Shown here piece after piece: positions 51,668-63,990 of a stretch of 64,000 nt of DNA (positions are counted from its first letter, which is position 1; each line of letters opens with the position of its first letter). The position numbers and the translations under genes were made by a program. This DNA is from Mytilisepta virgata (taxonomy: Eukaryota > Mollusca > Bivalvia > Mytilida > Mytilidae): NCBI GenBank assembly GCA_028015205.1, contig CM051521.1:71346314-71410313 (forward strand), in the 5' to 3' direction. Below the pieces are notes generated by a model that ran no database searches, was not told where the DNA came from, and worked only from the letters and a program-made list of their open reading frames with translations.

Positions 51668-51709
51668 CTGTGACTATTGAGACGGTCAATCTGAAGGAAA
51701 AAAAATCTG
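51668..51709 (+). CDS. possible 42-nt microexon after SEA 2
   Basis: Acceptor GCATTTACAG and donor TCTG|GTAGGC enclose a segment that is phase 1 to 1. It would extend the SEA 2 exon as A-VTIETVNLKEKKS. It has the phase expected for whatever follows SEA 2 and no stop codon. The segment is short and the donor is only fair, so chance is a real alternative. I found no convincing later exon, and no membrane-spanning or cytoplasmic exon, before the end of the window. Confidence 0.3.
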
Positions 51710-52565
51710 GTAGGCGTGGCAAGTAACAATACACAGAAATCAAACATAAGTTCACTAGCAATTGACGTTTACACAAAAAATGCGTTACCACTGTGAACCT
51801 TATTCTAACAATCGATTTATGTAGCCAACAGCACTGGAAAAAAATCTTATTATGGGTTATTGTTGTTTCCAGTTTTGAACTGGTGTAAAGCTGGTTAAAA
51901 ATTTTTTTTTCAATTTTGTCAAAAAGGAATTATGGAGATTTTTATAAATATATAACCATGCAATCTTATATTTTGAACGTGAAAGTTCAGCCAAGCATGT
52001 TTCTTATGAATAGAGGAAAATGGGACAAAATTAACAAATTCATTACAATAGGTCATAATTTCAGAGGGTCGTGCAGTGGTACAGCACGATGAAACCGGGC
52101 GATGACCGTGCAACAAAAGTTTTACCTGCACAGTGCATTTTTATCAATCTGCAGAAAACACGACGAAATCTTGTGGAATAAAAACTGCTAAAACTTTGCA
52201 AGAAAATAACCCTGTACCGTTTTTAATTTGAGATCCTCGTTCATTGCATGGCTAACGTTACCCTTTATCAAATCCTACCGACATTCATACAGATCCTCTA
52301 TGTTGGATTCTTCTGCAGTAGCTAAGATTGATAAATATTCTTCTTTCATTCTCTTATTTGATTATTAAAATTTCATTTATTAAACGAATAATCCAGATCA
52401 CCTATGTACACTTTCATATGTTTATTAAGTCGATTCTGCTCAGCGAATGTCTGGGGGGGTTTGGGGGAGGGGGGCCATTTTTCCGGAAGTTATTTAAAAA
52501 CTAGTTTACTAAATACAGTTGAGCTCAGTTCTAACCTCTCATTAGAACTGTGCTAAGCTGCCAGA
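51710..52565. other. non-coding, includes a G-rich run
   Basis: No gene is seen. 52453-52474 holds G7, G5 and G6 runs separated by one to three bases, which could form a G-quadruplex. The minus-strand frame at 51919-52131 has no recognisable domain. Confidence 0.45.
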
Positions 52566-52771
52566 AGAACAGTTCTAGAACAGTTCTAGGACTGTCATCC
52601 TGACACTTTTAGAACCGTTTATGACAGGGTGTGTCCTGATCTAGAACCATTTATGACAGTTCTACCATATAACCATTCTTGACGGTTCTACGTTAGAACC
52701 ATTTATGACAGTTCTACCCTAGAACCATTTATGACAGTTCTACCTTAGAACCATTCTGGACGGTTCTACCC
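52566..52771. repeat. 26-bp minisatellite
   Basis: 'agaaccatttatgacagttc' + 'taccct' recurs at a 26-bp period, with leading degenerate half-units ('acagttctag'). Each unit is itself partly self-complementary (AGAAC..GTTCT). It is non-coding. Confidence 0.9.
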
Positions 52772-53218
52772 TATATATATATTAATAGTACTTGCTGTAT
52801 AAAACTAAAGGTTAACTGCGTACATGTATGTAAATTTGCGCTTTTGATAGTTTTTTTTTTTAAATTGCACTTTTCATATATTTTGAAAACAGTAATAATC
52901 GCATATGAACGAAGCTTGAAAAATAGATATAATTGACGCAATGATGCTAGGTGTGCTATGAAATGTTTTATTATTATACCTGTGACAGATCATTGGATCT
53001 TGATATATGGACCTTAGCAAACGCCAAATTAACCAAACGGATCGAGGATAAAGGGACTCATTGTGGACAAGGGTGCATCTATTTGCCCTATTAAATCCGT
53101 GGTTGGGACAATAATACTATCTTCTCAACGATGATTTTGCGTACATGTATTTGTATCTGTGTAATAACCAGGAAAACCAATTCAGAAATTTTAACGATAA
53201 AATACAAGGGATTATGTT
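52772..53218. other. no recognisable feature
   Basis: AT-rich non-coding sequence. Confidence 0.4.
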
Positions 53219-54601
53219 TTTAGCTCACCTGGCCAAAGGCCATGTGAGCTATTGCCATCACTTGGCGTCCGTCGTCGTCCGTCGTCGTCGTCGTTAACAA
53301 TTATACAAAACTCTTCTCCTCTGAAACTACTTGACTAATTAGAACCAAACTTGGTATGAATGTTCCTTGGGTTACCTTGCATAGAACTGATGTGGCGATT
53401 TTTGATTCGTCGAAAAACATGGCCGCTGTTACTAAAAATAGAACATAGTGGTCAAACAACAGTTTTTCGCAAATATCTCAAAAATCATTAGGTTACGGCA
53501 TATTCTGGCAGGTTGAAAGTGTTCAGCATGATGAGAGCTACCTATGTGCTGATTTTCGTGAAAATCTGTCAACTGATGTTAGAGTTATTGCCCTTTTTTG
53601 ACATGTTTGGCTTTTTTTTTATGTTATTATTTCAAAAATCTTCTTCTCTGAAACTACTATTCAAAATCAAATGAAACTTGGTAAGATTGTTCCTTGGGGT
53701 ACCCTGCATAGAACTTATGTGGGGATTTTTGATTCGTCGAAAAACATGGCCGCTGTTACTAAAAGTAGAACATAGGGGTAAATTGCTGTTTTTTGCTAAT
53801 AATTCAAAAACCGTTACAGATATCGAAAATCTGACATGAGGTAAAATTGATCAGCATGACAAGATCTACCTACCCTGAAATTTTGAAGGAAATTCCAAAA
53901 CCCATTTAGGAGTTATTGCCCTTTTTTGACATTTTTGGCTTTTTTATGTTATTATTTCAAAAATCTTCTTCTCTGAAACTACTATTCAAAATCAAATGAA
54001 ACTTGGTAAGATTGTTCCTTGGGGTACCCTGCATAGAACTGATGTGGGGATTTTGGATTCGTCGAAAAACATGGCCGCTGTTACTAAAAATAGAACATAG
54101 GGGGTAAATTGCTGTTTTTTTTGCTAATAACTCAAAAACCGTTACAGATATCGAAAATCTGACGGGGTAAAATTGATCAGCATGACAAGATCTACCTACC
54201 TTGAAATTTTGAAGGAAATTCCAAAACCCATTTAGGAGTTATTGCCCTTTTTTGTCAAATTTTCAAAATTTTAACATTTTTCATCATTTATTTCCAAAAC
54301 TATTTGATATAGAAGTGAAATGTAAATTTGAAAAATGTTTGCCATGTTGAGATCTACCTACCCTGAAATTTTAAAGGAAATCCCAAAACCCATTTAGGAG
54401 TTATTGCCCTTTTTTTGTCAAATTTTTAATTTTTTTATTAAAAAATCTTCTCCTCTGAAACCGCTGGGCCGATTGGTTTGAAACTTAATAGGAATGATCT
54501 ATGACATGTCCTCTACAAACGGTCCTCAATATATTTTGATCTGACATAAAACATGGCTGTCGTAGCTAAAAATAGAATATAGGGGTGCAATAGTTGTTTT
54601 T

Positions 54602-55420
54602 ATACCACCGCAAAATATTTGTATGACGTTGGCGTCGTCGTCGTCGTCCGTCGTCCGTCGTCGGCGTCGTCGTCCGAAGACATTTGGTTTTCGCACTATA
54701 ACTTTAGTATAAGTTAATAGAAATCTATGAAATTTAAACACAAGGTTTATGACCACAAAAGGAAGGTTTGGATTGATTTTGGGAGTTTTGGTCCCAACAG
54801 TTTAAGAATTACGTTCCAAAAAAGGGCCCAATAAGCATTTTTTTTGGTTTTCGCGCAATAACTCTAGTATAAGTAAATAGAAATCTATGAAATTTTAACA
54901 CAAGGTTTATGACCACAAAAGGAAGGTTGGGATTGTTTTTGGGAGTTTTGGTCCCAACAGTTTAGGAATAAGGGGCTAAAAAATGGCCCAAATAAGCATT
55001 TTTCTTGGTTTTTGCACAATAACTTTAGTATAAGTAAATAGAAATCTATGAAATTTAAACACAGGTTTTATGACCACAAAAGGAAGGTTGGGATTGATTT
55101 TGGGAGTTTTGGTCCCAACAGTTTAGGAATAAGGGGCCAAAAGGGTCCAAAATTAAACTTTGTTTGATTTCATCGAAAATTGAACTATTGGGGTTCTTTG
55201 ATATGCCGAATCTAACCGTGTATTTAGATTCTTAATTTTTGGTCCCGTTTTCAAATTGGTCTACATTAAGGTCCAAAGGGTCCAAAAATAAACTTAGTTT
55301 GATTTTAACAAAAATTGAATTCTTGGGGTTCTTTGATATGCTGAATCTAAACATGTACTTAGTTTTTTTATTATGTGTCCAGTTTTCAAGTTGGTCCAAA
55401 TCAGGGTCCAAAATTAAACT
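54602..55420. repeat. tandem repeat, three units of about 160 bp, starting with (GTC)n
   Basis: It starts TATACCACCGCAAAATATTT, then CGTCGTCGTCGTCC. The units 'ggttttcgcactataacttt', 'agtataagttaatagaaatc', 'gaccacaaaaggaaggttt' and 'ggtcccaacagtttaagaat' recur near 54686, 54846 and 55007. It is a familiar bivalve repeat, nested in the previous one. Confidence 0.85.
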
Positions 55421-55427
55421 TTGTTTG

Positions 55428-56632
55428 ATCCATGACGATGATGTCATTTTCTATTTTAATACGTTTATGGTGTATTTAAATGGGCTGTTATGGTTGCAAA
55501 GTATAAAGAAATGGCGGTAGGGGATTTAAAAACAAAATTTAGGGGGGTAAATGAGAAATTGGGGAGGGTCAATTTTTTTCTCATTTCATATTTCATAAAT
55601 TAAAAAGAAAATTTCAAATTTATTTTAGCAAAAAAAGGGGGGCTTACAATAAATTTTATTGTTTTTTGGTTTTTTTTTGGGAGGGGGTCAATGTGCAACT
55701 TCATAGTGTATTGCACAAAAGCTAAAAAAGGGGTAAATTATTTATTTTTTTTTTTTTGGGGGGGGGCAATTCTCCACAGCATATTGTATTGCACAAGAAG
55801 CAAAAAATTGAATATAAATTCAAATCATATGACCAATTCTAAATTCTTTGATTTCAGTTATTCTGTGTCAGAAACCTATTATGTGTCAAATATTTCAAGA
55901 AATTTTCAATTGCACAGTATTGCGCAATAGCAAGAAATTGATATGTTTGCCCTGTTATCAAAACTTTATTATTAACAAATTCCATTGGAAATTTGCCAAT
56001 AACTTTAGTTTAATGAACTTCATTGGAAATTTGCCAATATAAAATGTGCTGATGAAGCTTTTTTGTTTATCTCATCTAAACTGCTTTTAAATTATGTATA
56101 TTTAAAATTTGCCATCCATGACTATGATGTCATTTTCTATTTTAATACGTTATGGTGTATTTAAATGGGCTGTTATGGTTGCAAAGTATAAAGAAATGGG
56201 GAGGGGGGATTTGAAAACAAAATTTAGGGGGGGGTAATGAGAAATTGGGGAGGGGGCAATTTTTTTCTCATTTCATATTTCATAAATTAAAAAGAAATTT
56301 CGAATTTTTTTTTAGCAAAAAAAGGGAGGGTTACAATAAATTTTAATGTTTTTGGGGGTTTTTTTGGGAGGGGGGGTCAATGTGCAACTTCATAGTGTAT
56401 TGCACAAAAGCTAAAAAAGGGGTAATTTTTTTTGGTTTTTTTTTTTGGGGGGGGGGGCAATTCTTTACAGCATATTGTATTGCACAAGAAGCAAAAAATT
56501 GAATATAAATTGAAATCATATGACCAATTCTAAGTTCTTTGATTTCAGTTATTCTGTGTCAGAAACCTATTATGTGTCAAATATTTCAATTAATTTTCAA
56601 TTTCACAATATTGCGCAATAGCAAGAAATCTT
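55428..56632. repeat. 686-bp direct duplication
   Basis: Copies start at 55428 and 56114 (ATCCATGAC.ATGATGTCATT). Both proceed through the same G-rich and T-rich runs ('gagaaattggggaggg', 'caatgtgcaacttcatagtg', 'attgcacaagaagcaaaaaa', 'ttctgtgtcagaaacctatt'). The copies differ mainly in homopolymer lengths. Confidence 0.88.
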
Positions 56633-56717
56633 CAATTTCACAGTATTGCACAATAGCAAGAAATTGATATGTGTGCCCAATTTTAAATTTTAAATTGTTT
56701 ATTTCTGATTTATATAT

Positions 56718-57120
56718 AAAAACAAATAATACTGAATAGGTTTGAATAGGTAAATTAAAAATTTTTAAGTTCTTAGACAACATTTATTCTGTGTCAGAAA
56801 CCTATGCTGTGTCAAATATTTATTCACAATCCAAATTCAGTATTGTATCAAGCTTGAATGTTGTGTTCATAATTGCCCCAACTATTCAGGGTTCGACATC
56901 TGCGGTCGTATCTAGCTGCGCCCAGCGGAGCATTTTATTGGCTTATAACTTAAAAACTGTTACAGATATCAAAAATCTGATATGGGATAAAATTGATCAG
57001 CATGACAAGATCTACCTAACCTGAAATTTTGAAGGAAATCCTAAAACCCATTTAGCAGTTATTGCCCTTTTTTCGTCAAATTTTCATAATTTAACATTTT
57101 TCGTCATTTATCTCCAAAAC
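56718..57120. repeat. 403-bp inverted duplication, left arm
   Basis: The reverse complement of 58771-59173, with equal length and only about three substitutions that I can see (near 56735-56737). It carries the widespread bivalve block 'cccaactattcagggttcga' and 'gcgcccagcggagcatttta'. It lies in the composite repeat. Confidence 0.95.
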
Positions 57121-57645
57121 TATTTGAGATAGAAGTGAAATCTAAATTTGAAAAATGTTTGCCATGTTGAGATCTACATACCCTGAAATTTTAAAGGAAA
57201 TCCCAAAACCCATTTAGGAGTTATTGCCCTTTTTTGTCAAATTTTCAAAAGTTTAACTTTTTTGCATTTATCTCCAAAACTATTTGAGATAGAAGTGAAA
57301 TATAAATTGAAAAATGTTTGCCATGTTGAGATCTACCTATCCTGAAATTTTGAAGGGAATCCCAAATTCTATTTAGGAGTTATGGGTTTGTGTAATTTGA
57401 GGTCGGGTTCTGTTACATTTATTTAAGGTTCACCATTATTCCTGGTCAATTTTGTCAACTTCCTGCCAGGACTACCACCATCAGGGAACATATTTTAACA
57501 TTAAACCTTATGAAAAATAAAAGTTCAACAAATTTTCCCTGAACAATTGAACCAATTGCAACAAACTTGGTCAAATAGTTGATTAATTGTCCAATGAAAA
57601 CCAGACTCCAGGTGAGCGATACAGGCTCTGGTGAGCATCTTGTTA

Positions 57646-58110
57646 TGTGATTACACGTTACCATTGTATAGCAACGTCGTTGGCGACGGCTATTGTTACG
57701 TCACTTCCTAAAGTGAAATATGACTTTCGATTTCACTGGGTTATTATCGATTTTGATTTCACTCGGAAATCCCGGTATTTCACCACACTCAATGTAATAA
57801 GAATGTATATTCTATTGTGTAATGTAATTTTACATTGGATGAAACCATGACTTTCGATATCATCCGTTTTTGATAAACCATGTTGGCGTAGGAATTCTCG
57901 AACCGGGAAAAGAGAATCTTTTCAGTTGACAAACTTTTTTATCGGCTTTACGGAAATTTCATTAAAATGTAATTGTATTGTATTGTGTACATGTATGTCG
58001 ACACGGCTTTTTGTTTTTGCGAACTTTGATGAGCTTAAAGACATATCCTATTATTCAGATTTACCCATAGTAAATTATTGATATCTACATTTAGTACATA
58101 TATTCTTTTT
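57646..58110. other. non-coding
   Basis: No gene is seen. It contains GTTACC..TAGCAAC with TTACGTCA near 57658-57705, similar to motifs near 3.08 kb. Confidence 0.4.
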
Positions 58111-59780
58111 AACCGGGGTTTCCTCTGGAAAAATCCGGTTATTGAATTGGTGGAGTCGGGCGGGCGGTCGGGCGGGCGGCTGCCAATCGTGTCCGGCCTA
58201 TAACTTTCTTGACTTAAGACATAGAGCTTAGATCTATGGTATGTGGATATGTCACTTCAAGACGATGTGTTATGTTTCAAAACTGTTGACCTATGACCTT
58301 GACCGTTGACCTTAGGGTGAATAAATAGGTCATTTTAGATCATCTTCGTGTCCAGTCTGTAACTTTTTTGTCTAAAGACCTAGGCCTTGGATTTTTGGTG
58401 TGTAGGTAAGCTATCTCAAGATGATGTGTCGCGTACCAAGAATATTGACCTTGACCGTTGTCCTCAAGGTCAATAAATAGGTCATTTTTGGGCGGCTGCC
58501 AATCGTGTCCGGCCTATATCTTTCTTGTCTTAAGACCTAGACCTTAGATCTATTGTATGCGGATATGTAACCTCAAGACGATGTGTCATGTTTCAAAAAT
58601 GTTGACCTTTGACCTTGACTCTTGACCTTAGGGTGAATACATAGTTCATTTTAGATCATCTTCGTGTCCGGCCTGTAACTTTTTTGTCTAAAGACCTATG
58701 CCTTGGATTTTTGGTGTGTAGGTAGGTTATCTCAAGACGATGTGACAAGAATATTGACCTTGACGTTGACGTTTTGGAGATAAATGACGAAAAATGTTAA
58801 ATTATGAAAATTTGACGAAAAAAGGGCAATAACTGCTAAATGGGTTTTAGGATTTCCTTCAAAATTTCAGGTTAGGTAGATCTTGTCATGCTGATCAATT
58901 TTATCCCATATCAGATTTTTGATATCTGTAACAGTTTTTAAGTTATAAGCCAATAAAATGCTCCGCTGGGCGCAGCTAGATACGACCGCAGATGTCGAAC
59001 CCTGAATAGTTGGGGCAATTATGAACACAACATTCAAGCTTGATACAATACTGAATTTGGATTGTGAATAAATATTTGACACAGCATAGGTTTCTGACAC
59101 AGAATAAATGTTGTCTAAGAACTTAAAAATTTTTAATTTACCTATTCAAACCATATCAGTATTATTTGTTTTTAATAAATAGGTCATTTTTGAGCGGCTG
59201 CCAATCGTGTCCGGCCTATAACTTTCTTGTCTTATAACTAGACCTTAGATCAATTGAATGCGGATATGTCACCTCAAGGCGATGTGTCATGTTTCAAAAA
59301 TGTTAACCTATGACCTTGACCCTTGACCGTAGGGTGAATAAATAGTTCATTTTAGATCATCTTCGTGTCCGGCCTGTAACTTTATTGTCTAAAGACCTAG
59401 GCCTTGGTTTTTTGGTGTGTAGGTAGGTTATCTCAAGGTGATGTGTCGCTACCAAGAATTTTGACCGTGACCGTTGACCTCAAGATCAATAAATAGGTCA
59501 TTTTTGTAACTTTTTTTGTCTAAAGATCTAGGCCTTGGATCTTTGGTGTGTAGGTCAAGGTCAATAAATTGCTAATCATGTCCAGCCTGTAACTTTTTTG
59601 TTGTAAAACCTTGATCTTAGATATTTGATGTGTGGGTAGAGTACCTCAAGATGATGTGTCGTGTACTAAAGATGTTGACATCTGACCTTGACCGTTGACT
59701 TCTTTGTTGGAGAAAAGTTACTCAGTAAATATAAAATAGAAGGAAAACCCGGTTTGCTGTCACTCAGACAGCTCTCTTGT
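58111..59780. repeat. tandem array, about 158-bp units, 'GTCCGGCCTATAACTT' family
   Basis: It starts ACCGGGGTTTCCTCTGG and (GGGC)n, and ends GTCACTCAGACAGCTCTCTT. The units 'gtgtccggcctataactttc', 'ttaagacctagaccttagat', 'caagacgatgtgtcatgttt', 'accttgaccgttgacct' and 'gaataaataggtcatttt' recur at about 58191, 58349, 58507, 58665 and later. It is interrupted at 58771-59173 by the inverted 403-bp copy. Confidence 0.85.
58771..59173. repeat. 403-bp inverted duplication, right arm, inserted in the 158-bp array
   Basis: The host array reads GACCTTGACGTTGAC, then this arm, then TTAATAAATAGGTCATTTTT, so one repeat unit is split. The arm is the reverse complement of 56718-57120. This is the inserted copy because the left arm sits in its natural family context. 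Confidence 0.92.
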
Positions 59781-62700
59781 TTTTTTAATTTTTTTCCTTC
59801 ATCTCAATATATGTTAGTAAGCATTATGTAGATCTATTGTTTGTTAAATTCCATTTTTTCTTATTATTCAAATCCAAACCCACACTTCGTATTCCACTGC
59901 TCGATAGGGAAAAAAGTAAAGTGAAGGTTTGGCTAAATTATGCTGAATTAAGAAGAGAGTGGTCCTTTTGTTTTAAATTTATACGTGACAAACATAACAT
60001 AAACAATATCAATACAGTCTGACTAAGGAAATCAAAGTACTGAGGTACTGAACATCAGAGGACCTCAAGTTATGTTGGATTATTGATAAATGACATGTGT
60101 TTACATGTATATAGTACCTGCCAGACAGATGTTCACCTTACAATATAGTACACATAATATAATATGCTATCATATTTGAGATACTGTCTTACAGTAAGAA
60201 ACTTATCTTTGTGAATTATCCATGAAATGTTGACGTGGTCAAATGAGAACTGCTAGATTGGCATTATGACCGTATAGTTGCACACTTGCAAAAATCTTTA
60301 GCTTATTACTTATAACAGAGAATCAACATAGCAAATATTTTTTTGACTAGTCACTGAATTATGAGAAAGAGGTCAAGATAATCATATTAAAACAGATAAA
60401 TTGTAATATTTGGGTGAAAGATACCACATGAACAGTAAACTCATATATCGATAATATTATGTCTAAAACTGAAAAAGACAAATAAGAGTACACTAGAAAC
60501 AACATAGAAAACTAAAGCCTGAGCAACTTAACCCCACCAATAGTTGAGGTGATCTCAAGTGCTCTGGATGGGTAGTAGCAATGAGATGATTTTGCACCAT
60601 ACATATAGATCACAACTACAATATGAATGCGTCGGTCCTTAGAGGCCTGTAAAACAGGGCTTGTAATTCTTTGGTGTATATCTTTTGATTTTCTGTTTGT
60701 ACATTGATGTGGCCATTAGTTTTCTGATTTATATTGTTTAATATTTGTCATTTCATTTAAATTTCTAACTGATTTTAGTATAGTTTTTTTCTGATTGTAA
60801 AGATGTTGTATGGTTAGCTTTATTTCTTTTTCATCATTTTGTTTCTGTGTCTGATTACCAATCATACCTCCCTTTTCGTTTCTTTTTTTTAAAAATGACA
60901 ACAGTTTGGTTTCAATTTTCATTTATATATGTAACAATATAAAACAGTATATATATAATCTCATATTACATCATTAATATTGGTCATTGTTGGAATGTAT
61001 TCATTTTTAACAATGTACTGTAAAAGTGCTATTTTCTAACAGGTACTTAGTATTATGGTTATTGTGATATCACTTATTCAAAGGACACAGTTCATTTATA
61101 GCCCAAAACGGTCTAAAATATAAATCTTACAATTAAACTCCAAATAGTTCACAATTTGGTTCGTAAATTGGTCGATTTCAAATGTATTAACGCTCAATAA
61201 ATCAGTTCTTTCATAATAGTACATTACATTCTCCAAATTAGGCCCATTTTGTCCAAATATAATGATTTGGTGCAATTTTTAGACATGAAAGCTTTAGGAA
61301 AATTTGGCCACCATCTACAATCCAAAATGTTTTGTAACCAAAAGACTCAAAATTTGATAAAGAATTCATCAAAATAAAAACTTTTCGGAATTGTATGGCA
61401 GTCATGGTTAATTATGCCTAAACATATAAATTTCAGACAAAATTGACCAAAAATACAAATAATGTATAATTATGGGGTCATATCTTCAAGATATTTAATA
61501 GTAGGTGCCAAAATAGTCTTAATAGAATTATCACAAGTATTTCTGTTTGAAATTTGTAATCGCTTGACCAATTTAGGGCCATTCTAACCCTTCGTGAACC
61601 TCTCTTCTCCTATAATATGTAGTAAATTTCTATTTGATATTCCTTAAAATATTCATATATACCAAAATACATTTTTTTATATTACATTTAACGAGAAACA
61701 TTTTACATGATCCCATATATTTGATATAATCGAGTTATATATATGCTAAGCATACAGTTATAATGACTTTCAAATGTAGGACTATATTATATGAACAGAA
61801 CTGAGCATTTTATTATTTATTTAGCATATCTGTTATGTTTTCAAATCATTTATCTGTATGCTGAGCTAGCATTTGTATAGTCTCTTAATATTCTAAAATG
61901 GATTAAAAGGATCACATGTGTTACAATCAAACTTTGGATTGACCATTAGATAACTTTAAAAAATGTCATAACTGGTATATATAAACATTTGGATTTATTA
62001 TTGTATTATCCATTGAATTCATGCTATTTCCATTTAATACAGTTCAATAGACTATCTATACCTATTATTAATAGTAAAAAATGCAAAAAACTATAAATAT
62101 ATACATTGGACTAACATATATACATTATTCATAAAAATTAATCATTTATCAAACTTCAAAAAGTTCATCACATCGCATAGCATATACATGTATACATGTA
62201 GTTGTACATAACTCTAAACTATATATAACAGTAAATAATTTGTGAATGTATCAGTGGTACTTGCTTGCATATTAGTTACTATGGGACACGTCTCTAGAAT
62301 AGTGAAAGAATCACCATTCAATTTTGCGTTTGATTATTTTTTTTGTGGGAATGAGCACTTTAAAATAAATAGTGTTTTGTTTAACATTTGTCTGCGGCAA
62401 ATAAGAGTTCGAAATATTATTAAGATAGTAAAAATATTTCCACATATAATTGGAAATATAACTATAAAGATAAGAGGGACACAATCCAAATTTTAAATTT
62501 ATCTGTTTTTTTTTTTTTTTTTTGGTGATAATAAACATTGTTTATATATTTAATAACATTCAGTTGAGCCATATTAATATTATAAAACGGAAAATCACTT
62601 TCATGATGAACAATACATACAGACAGACAACGGTAACATTGACTGCCCCCATCGGCTTAGCAAAAAGGGCATTAACATTGTAATGACTTGTATAGATGCA

Positions 62701-62797
62701 TTGGGAATGAGAACAGCATTATTCATGCATTGACAATCTTGTCTACATATATATATATACAAACAGTAGTTCATAGCATACAGTTTTAGTTCAAAAA

Positions 62798-62831
<34 letters not shown>

Positions 62832-63634
62832 TCCGCAACAACAATTTTTCGGTACGTCATTGATATTAAAGATTGTTTGATTAATATACTAATATTTCTA
62901 ACGACAAAACATTTTCATATTATTAATTTGGATTTAAAAAAAAATCTGAGTATTCATTGAAAAAAAGAATTTAAAAGAAGCGATAAGGAATTTTATTTTG
63001 CACTATATAATGTCCGCGGGTCTATAATTTTTATAGGTCGGTTATCATTCCAAAACTAATTTAAATATATGCATATATGCAAATAAGCGGGAAATTTAGG
63101 CGATGGCAATACACCCGAGGCCCTGACGGTCCTCTGATGTAAAAACAAAAACAAGTAGTTACCTACCACACCATATAGATATCAAATACCTTAGGGACGC
63201 AAACATAGACTTACGTGCTATGCCTGCACATATACATACACACAACACACATGGGGCTATATGTATATTGTTGTGTATATATATACATGCCTTCATAAAA
63301 AACATGCTACATAGATATTTAAATAATATATAATATTTTATATAGATGCACTTGAAAACCCACTGTCTATTTGTAAAGTGAATCTACAAATTAAGCATTA
63401 TATTATATATATAGCGTTACCTCACTTAGGACACAATGTCCTTTACACAAGACCACTTTATTTCTATTTTCTCACCAACTGCAGGAGACTTATAAAATTC
63501 AGCTGATGATTTTTCTAGTTTGTATGTTTTTTTTTATTAAATTTGTTAAACCCAAAAGCGAAGGTTGTTTATTGGACATTTTACTTGAAAAAATGTAATG
63601 CTTTATGAGAATGATGAAGTAATTAATGGATATG
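59781..63634. other. largely unique AT-rich sequence, no clear gene
   Basis: At 59870-60022 a plus-strand frame (LRIPLLDREKSKVKVWLNYA, then ELRREWSFCFKFI) looks coding-like and ends in a stop, but I recognise no family and see no convincing splice sites. A (TA)n tract lies at about 62801-62829 and a T16 run near 62506. Nothing else is supported. Confidence 0.45.
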
Positions 63635-63990
63635 TCAAATATGATCTGAACCTAAAATTATATCTTCTGCTAAATTTGGCAATTTAACCTTACACCAATT
63701 TTTAAAAAGAAGTGAGGTCTCCAACCAAAAATTACTGATTATATTGCATTCCCAGAAAAGATGAAGAATTGATTCTTTTGTTTCATTGAAGAAATAACAT
63801 AGATGTGTTTCTGTCAATTTACATTTACAAAGAAGAGAATCTTTGCAAGATTTTGTATTGAAACATTCGCAGTTTGTTGTTATGGGTACATATGAATGGT
63901 AAAGTATGCATAGCATCCCAATTATGAATTTCAATATTTAATTCCTATTGCCATTTCTTTTGTTGTATTTCTGGTTTCTCCATAAAAAGG
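63635..63990 (-). pseudogene. LINE reverse transcriptase zinc-binding C-terminal fossil
   Basis: The minus strand reads IHNWDAMHTLPFIC, then NNKLRMFQYKILQR. After a frameshift it reads LLCKCKLTETHLCYFFNETK, ESILHLFWECNIISNFWLET and SLLFKNWCKVKLPNLAEDII. The order 'KLR.FQYK.LhR / C.fC.. E.i.HLFw.C.....FW' is the zinc-binding region after the reverse-transcriptase domain of LINE-type elements. The second zinc ligand is lost (CYFF instead of C-x-x-C), and there is a frameshift. It continues past the window edge. It is a different LINE family from the fossil at 17.6 kb. Confidence 0.8.

Larger units (their letters stand above)
53219..57645. repeat. composite of the AGCTCACCTGGCC repeat family with nested inserts
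   Basis: It begins with the palindrome AGCTCACCTGGCC-AAA-GGCCATGTGAGCT and (GTC)n. It ends with CCAGGTGAGCGATACAGG and GAGCATCTTGTT, the paired end of the same family. Internal tandem units ('ttctcctctgaaactact', 'aaaacatggccgctgttact', 'aggagttattgccctttttt') occupy 53300-54600 and resume at about 56930-57400. Between them sit a different tandem family and a duplicated G/T-rich block. Confidence 0.75.

Noticed and set aside
52566..52771. CRISPR-like short repeats
   Set aside because: The 26-bp units are contiguous with no unique spacers, and the genome is clearly animal. It is a minisatellite.
54526..54756. Arg/Asp-rich minus-strand protein (RRRRRRTTDDDDDA)
   Set aside because: It is a translation of a (GTC)n tract at the start of a repeat family.
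56791..59100. Two identical 77-codon proteins on opposite strands (56791-57024 plus, 58867-59100 minus)
   Set aside because: They are chance frames inside the 403-bp inverted duplication, which carries a common non-coding bivalve repeat. Identity reflects DNA duplication, not protein constraint.
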